From: JANNRW01 sp031401815
GTDB taxonomy: Bacteria; Desulfobacterota; Desulfuromonadia; Geobacterales; DSM-12255
Length of the DNA stretch: 8,366 bases
Direction of reading: 5' to 3'
NCBI GenBank assembly: GCA_031401815.1
Contig: JANNRW010000268.1
Span: 1 to 8,366 of the forward strand
The notes below the pieces were generated by a model that was not told where the DNA came from, made no database searches, and worked only from the letters and a program-made list of their open reading frames with translations. Positions within the stretch are counted from its first letter, which is position 1, and each line of letters starts with the position of its first letter. The position numbers and the translations under genes were made by a program. Positions 5,203 through 8,366 of this stretch are shown in pieces.

Positions 5203-7475
5203 ACCTGGCGTCAATACCTGTTGAACAACTGAACACTGGTGACCCTTTTGTCTCCCATTGGACGCTTGACCGGATCAAAAATCTTCAGGATAGAGGAGAA
5301 AATACGGATGAAATTGTCCGCATACTTTTCCCGGAAACGACACTACGCTCTCTGCTGACAACGGTTGACGACGATATCCTGCTGGTGAGGCTTATCAGGG
5401 AGATGCCTGAAGATTTAATTGTGACTCATCTGCCGTATCTGGCGGACGCATGGACAGAGCTGCCAAGCCTCTGCGCATTTCCTTTCGCATCGCTTTTGGC
5501 TAAACATATACCGGATCGAGCCGCGAAACTTTTTGTCTCTTATATTCAGGGTGATTCGCGGTTGCAAGACAGAATGTATGCGATTGTCGCCGCAGGAAAT
5601 ATCCTTCCGCAGAAACAGCACGAGATTGTCTCTGATGCTGTCATGGGTCTGGCTTTCAAAAACGGGAGAGCGCCTGTATTTGATCCAATTATGACACCGG
5701 GGCTGTTAAGGCTTGCCTGGAGTGTCGATCACCTTCGTTCTTTTGATCTTCTCGATATAATCGCCGGCTCTCTGCCGGATGAAAAAACCCGTGATGTGGA
5801 TCTTGCCGTGCTTGCACTCGTCGAAATGCTGACAGGTGAGTCCGCTCCCCATGAGCTGATGACCGACTATTTCGAGGGGTATAAGATTCCAAGGTTTGCA
5901 GAGCTGGCCGCATTCATGCCGGACAGCGCTTTGGGAGCCGAACTTGACACGGTGGTCGCTGAACTTGCCGATCATCGACACTTGCCTGCGCTGGAGTTCT
6001 ACGACCGGCACAAGGTAGGTCTCCCGGAACGTCTCGTTACAGTATTGGAACGGTTGCGGGAGCAATGGCGCGCTATTCCCGATCTTGCCGATCATGACAA
6101 CACAGCTGCCCTTTTTGCGCTTTTCCCGGCATGTGTTGCCTCGGTGAACTGGATTGGCTCGCCTGTGATACAAATAGCGGATGTTAAGGCGGCGCTTGCC
6201 TATATCATCATTGATCTTCCTGAAATTGAATTGACGGATGAAATAGTTGCCATCTTTGCCGCGCTTCCGCCTGATGTCGCATCTGCTCAACTTATCGAAG
6301 CCCTGGAAACGTATCACGACCGTTACGGTGCTCTGCGCATTGTCGAGTTAATGGGGAAACTAAAATATCCGGATTTTGTGTTGGCGCTTTTGCAGCATCT
6401 TTCATCTGATTTCGACGGCTTGTGCGAGAAGATAACCCTTGCGTTGAAAGGTTACGGTGAGTCCATTGCCGAAGACATTATTGACGCTCTGAATGCAAAG
6501 CCGGAAGGGCGTTTTCATTATCTCGTCGATATTCTGGTGTGCATTGGCGGGAAAAGTGTCACCGTTTACCTTGAAAACCATTTTGCTGATCTGGTGAAAA
6601 AGGACAAGGAGACCGCCATGTGGCTGATTGAAGCGGTTGCCGACTCTCGCTTTCTGGAGCGGCTGGCGCCGTTGGCAGGCAAAGGGCAGGAGGTTATTGA
6701 CGAAACTTATCTTACCCTTAACAAGCTTCATTGTATCTCTTCTGACGATCTGACGGCTCTGGAAAAGGCATACCTCTCAGAACAGCTCGAAAAAACTGAC
6801 CTGCGTGAACATTTTGAAGCGGGAGATCTGGACGCATCGGTTCCGGCTCTGCTCAACATGGAAATGATCTGTAGCGTATGTGGCGATACGTCTCGCTATC
6901 AGGTCAGCGATGTTTACGTGACCGTTTCTTCCCCTAAACCGTATGTTGCCGATGAACTGCATTGTATCGCGTGCGGCGCTGCCGAGTCACTCGCACCTAC
7001 TCCACTCGGTGCATTTGCTGTTACTGCGGAGTTTATGAGGATAACGGCAATCAAGGATATCGAAGCTGCAAGAAAAGCGCTGGATCACTCCCCTCTCAAT
7101 ATACTGCCACCTTTGAAAGCCATGAACAGGGAGATGGGGATTCAGGAGGCTATCGCTTATTATCGCGAGCTTATTCGCAAGGAGCCGGGCAGAGGCGAAC
7201 ATCATCTTGGACTTGGCAATATCTATCGAAATGTGAAGCAGTACCGGCGGGCGCAATCCTGCTATGAATCTGCGGTTCGTCTCAATCCGAAACTGATTGA
7301 GGGGTGGTACGGTTTGTCATGGCTTGCGGAGCTTGAAGGCGATGACCGTAAGGGATTTCTGGCTTTGCAGAAAGGCTTGGATCAGCTTCCTGATATAAAC
7401 TGGTGTCATGTCAAACCTGCTGAGAAGCCTGAATTTATTAATAGTTATGTAAGTAACTATAACAATCTGAAATGA
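5199..7475 (+). CDS. 758-residue helical-repeat, zinc-ribbon and TPR protein of unknown function
   Basis: I do not recognise a named family. Residues about 1-540 are predicted almost wholly alpha-helical, with repeated short helix pairs (for example EDLIVTHLPYLADAW, IIAGSLPDEKTRDVDLAVLA, IIDALNAKPEGRFHYLVDIL), resembling a HEAT/ARM-like solenoid. Residues 558-592 hold CSVC and CIAC (Cys558, 561, 589, 592), a likely structural zinc ribbon. Residues about 645-735 form two to three TPR units, including AIAYYRELIRKEPG, HHLGLGNIYRNVKQYRRAQ and CYESAVRLNPKLIEGWYGLS. There is no signal peptide, membrane segment or obvious catalytic motif, so a cytoplasmic scaffold or adaptor is most likely. GGAG (5187-5190) lies 8 nt before the ATG. 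After the TGA at 7473-7475 the same frame stays open into a SEC-C motif, so relatives may carry SEC-C as their C-terminal domain. Confidence 0.85.
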   Translation: MNLASIPVEQLNTGDPFVSHWTLDRIKNLQDRGENTDEIVRILFPETTLRSLLTTVDDDILLVRLIREMPEDLIVTHLPYLADAWTELPSLCAFPFASLLAKHIPDRAAKLFVSYIQGDSRLQDRMYAIVAAGNILPQKQHEIVSDAVMGLAFKNGRAPVFDPIMTPGLLRLAWSVDHLRSFDLLDIIAGSLPDEKTRDVDLAVLALVEMLTGESAPHELMTDYFEGYKIPRFAELAAFMPDSALGAELDTVVAELADHRHLPALEFYDRHKVGLPERLVTVLERLREQWRAIPDLADHDNTAALFALFPACVASVNWIGSPVIQIADVKAALAYIIIDLPEIELTDEIVAIFAALPPDVASAQLIEALETYHDRYGALRIVELMGKLKYPDFVLALLQHLSSDFDGLCEKITLALKGYGESIAEDIIDALNAKPEGRFHYLVDILVCIGGKSVTVYLENHFADLVKKDKETAMWLIEAVADSRFLERLAPLAGKGQEVIDETYLTLNKLHCISSDDLTALEKAYLSEQLEKTDLREHFEAGDLDASVPALLNMEMICSVCGDTSRYQVSDVYVTVSSPKPYVADELHCIACGAAESLAPTPLGAFAVTAEFMRITAIKDIEAARKALDHSPLNILPPLKAMNREMGIQEAIAYYRELIRKEPGRGEHHLGLGNIYRNVKQYRRAQSCYESAVRLNPKLIEGWYGLSWLAELEGDDRKGFLALQKGLDQLPDINWCHVKPAEKPEFINSYVSNYNNLK

Positions 7476-7499
7476 TATCTGAATTTGCCGGAGCCATTT

Positions 7500-7598
7500 A
7501 TGAGTCACAGTATGTTTGGTACAGTGCAAAAGGTCGGGCGCAATGATCCTTGCCCCTGTGGAAGCAAACTGAAATACAAAAAATGTTGTGGAAAATAA
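7500..7598 (+). CDS. SEC-C motif microprotein (32 residues)
   Basis: ATG 7500 to TAA 7596-7598 encodes a 32-residue peptide whose second half is GRNDPCPCGSKLKYKKCCGK. This is a near-consensus SEC-C zinc-binding motif, as at the C-terminus of SecA, with Cys18, Cys20, Cys29 and Cys30 in C-x-C-x8-C-C order. GGAG (7490-7493) lies 6 nt before the ATG, so it could be translated on its own. It is in the same frame as the 758-residue gene, separated by its TGA and eight sense codons (7476-7499), so it may instead be that protein's C-terminal domain, detached by a stop mutation. SEC-C modules bind zinc and often mediate protein contacts (SecB and ribosome in SecA). A role for this one is unknown. Confidence 0.8.
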   Translation: MSHSMFGTVQKVGRNDPCPCGSKLKYKKCCGK

Positions 7599-7604
7599 GT
7601 GTGC

Positions 7605-7633
7605 TTGAGTTACCGAACTTGAGGTGATAGACT
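7605..7633 (+). promoter_or_regulatory. Candidate promoter of the Phd-PIN module
   Basis: TTGAGT (7605-7610) and TAGACT (7628-7633) are 17 nt apart, 4 of 6 matches at each box. They lie 32 nt or more before the antitoxin ATG. An alternative pair is TTGAGG (7619-7624) with TAGTCT (7643-7648), spaced 18 nt. Either would be covered by the palindromes at 7629-7652. Confidence 0.4.
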
Positions 7634-7652
7634 AAGCTTAACTAGTCTAGTT
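7629..7652 (+). promoter_or_regulatory. Overlapping palindromes before the Phd-type antitoxin (probable operator)
   Basis: AACTAG-T-CTAGTT (7640-7652) is a perfect 6-bp palindrome. AGACTA (7629-7634) and TAGTCT (7643-7648) form a second one with an 8-nt centre. They lie directly upstream of the Shine-Dalgarno AGGAGG (7654-7659). Phd-family antitoxins repress their own operons at such short palindromes; binding is inferred. Confidence 0.55.
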
Positions 7653-7665
7653 CAGGAGGCTTTTT

Positions 7666-7914
7666 ATGCTGGCGGTCAACATTCATGAAGCAAAAACCCA
7701 TCTTTCGCGTCTTGTTGAGGATGCTGCCCATGGTAAATCATTTATCATTGCCAAGGCGGGCAAACCAATGGTCAGGGTTATTCCCTATGCTGCCGAAGAG
7801 CAATTAGCTGCCGGGCGACTTGGTTTCATGATGGGAGAGATTGTCGTGCCTGACGATTTTGATCAGATGGGCGGAGATAACATCGTCTCCCTCTTTGAGG
7901 GGAGCGGCCAATGA
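7666..7914 (+). CDS. vapB: Type II antitoxin, Phd/YefM family
   Basis: This 82-residue protein is the predicted antitoxin for the PIN toxin that overlaps it. The N-terminal Phd/YefM fold (about 1-45) reads VNIHEAKTHLSRLVEDAAHGKSFIIAKAGKPMVRVIP, which is close to the family consensus. The C-terminal part, GRLGFMMGEIVVPDDFDQM plus a short VSLFEG-type tail, is the toxin-binding segment seen in Phd antitoxins paired with PIN toxins. AGGAGG (7654-7659) lies 6 nt before the ATG. Its stop overlaps the toxin start as ATGA (7911-7914), so translation is probably coupled. Palindromes directly upstream fit autorepression. It is of a different antitoxin class from the two RHH antitoxins upstream, so cross-talk with them is unlikely. 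Confidence 0.93.
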   Translation: MLAVNIHEAKTHLSRLVEDAAHGKSFIIAKAGKPMVRVIPYAAEEQLAAGRLGFMMGEIVVPDDFDQMGGDNIVSLFEGSGQ

Positions 7915-8297
7915 AGCTGCTACTGGACACCCATCTACTACTCTGGGCAGCTGGAGAGCCGGACAAGCTTTCAGCTACGGCTAAGTCTCTTCTTATGGAT
8001 GGTACAAATGATCTTTTCTTCAGCTCTGCCAGTATCTGGGAAATAGTTATAAAAAGAGGGGTTGGCAGGGATGATTTCAGGGTTGATCCTGTCCGGTTAA
8101 GAAAAATGCTGGTTATGAATGGCTATGCGGAAATTTCCATTGAAGCTGATCATGCTTTGGCTGTAGATGGTTTACCACATCTCCACAAAGATCCCTTTGA
8201 CAGAATACTGCTCGCACAGGCAAGAGCAGAAGGGATTCAGCTGCTTACTGCAGATGCTCAGATTATAAAATATGGCGATGGTGTTATTGCTGCCTGA
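7911..8297 (+). CDS. vapC: Type II toxin, PIN-domain ribonuclease (VapC family, COG3744-like)
   Basis: This is a complete 128-residue PIN-domain toxin, predicted to be a metal-dependent RNase. It begins MKLLLDTHLLLWAAGEPDKL, giving Asp6, typical of the Phd-linked PIN group. Glu44 is in SASIWEIVIKRG. HLHKDPFDRILLAQA gives Asp94 and Asp97 in the family's H-x-DPFDR-L-AQA block. Asp115 is in LLTADAQIIKYG. All usual acidic positions are therefore present. The start ATG overlaps the antitoxin stop by 4 nt and no separate ribosome site is needed. It is a distinct PIN subgroup from the toxin at 3920-4354, with little similarity outside the catalytic acids. The RNA target is unknown. Confidence 0.94.
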   Translation: MKLLLDTHLLLWAAGEPDKLSATAKSLLMDGTNDLFFSSASIWEIVIKRGVGRDDFRVDPVRLRKMLVMNGYAEISIEADHALAVDGLPHLHKDPFDRILLAQARAEGIQLLTADAQIIKYGDGVIAA

Positions 8298-8319
8298 ACC
8301 GGATTGAAAGGAGTGCAAA

Positions 8320-8349
8320 ATGGGATATGTTCATGCTGAAGTCTTATGA
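8320..8349 (+). CDS. Possible 9-codon upstream ORF
   Basis: A strong AAAGGAG (8307-8313) stands 6 nt before ATG 8320, which encodes only MGYVHAEVL before TGA 8347-8349. The stop overlaps the next ATG at 8346 as ATGA. It could be a translational-coupling leader or the disrupted start of a longer gene. No family can be assigned. Confidence 0.3.
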   Translation: MGYVHAEVL

Positions 8350-8366
8350 CTACTGAAGAGCTGAAA
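8346..8366 (+). CDS. Start of a further gene, cut by the window end
   Basis: ATG 8346 begins an open frame reading MTTEELK up to the window end. It has no good ribosome site of its own; the nearest is AAAGGAG at 8307-8313, used by the overlapping 9-codon ORF. Seven codons are too few to name a product. Confidence 0.35.

Noticed and set aside
5706..6317. 203-residue minus-strand open frame inside the 758-residue gene
   Set aside because: It is wholly antisense to a well-supported gene, basic and low in recognisable structure, with no ribosome site. Chance frame.
7473..7475. TGA as a selenocysteine codon joining the TPR protein to SEC-C
   Set aside because: The context (NNLK then YLNLPEPF) is not a redox site and I see no clear SECIS-like hairpin directly downstream. 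A stop mutation or separate genes is simpler.

Overview
The window has the look of a Desulfuromonadota (Geobacter-like) chromosome. This is inferred from gene order (pyrC followed directly by carA, then a PflX-type radical SAM gene) and from remembered family resemblance, not from a search. Every gene I can support lies on the + strand, and most have a clear GGAG/AGGAGG ribosome binding site 6-9 nt before the start.

Region 1 (1-1579) is the end of a pyrimidine biosynthesis operon: the C-terminal 141 residues of dihydroorotase (pyrC), then a complete carbamoyl-phosphate synthase small subunit (carA). carB, the obligate partner of carA, does not follow within the remaining 6.8 kb. Region 2 (1578-2601) is a purine/pyrimidine-rich inverted repeat followed by a PflX/COG1313-type radical SAM protein.

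Region 3 (about 2602-8297) is accessory DNA. It holds three type II toxin-antitoxin modules: MazE-MazF at 2791-3395, a ribbon-helix-helix antitoxin with a PIN toxin at 3657-4354, and a Phd-type antitoxin with a second PIN toxin at 7666-8297. Each pair overlaps by 4-7 nt and each is preceded by palindromes placed like autoregulatory operators. Between the second and third modules lie a small gene broken by a one-base frameshift (4532-4772), an 0.8-kb gap around a MITE-like palindromic element (4946-5091), and a 758-residue protein of unknown function (helical repeats, a four-cysteine zinc-ribbon-like motif, C-terminal TPRs). A 32-residue SEC-C zinc-finger microprotein (7500-7598) lies in the same reading frame as the 758-residue gene, separated from it only by one TGA and eight sense codons.

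The window ends in the first seven codons of another gene at 8346, preceded by an overlapping 9-codon ORF. The toxin-antitoxin modules probably stabilise this island or act in stress or phage response. The 758-residue protein with its SEC-C neighbour is the part I cannot match to a described system.
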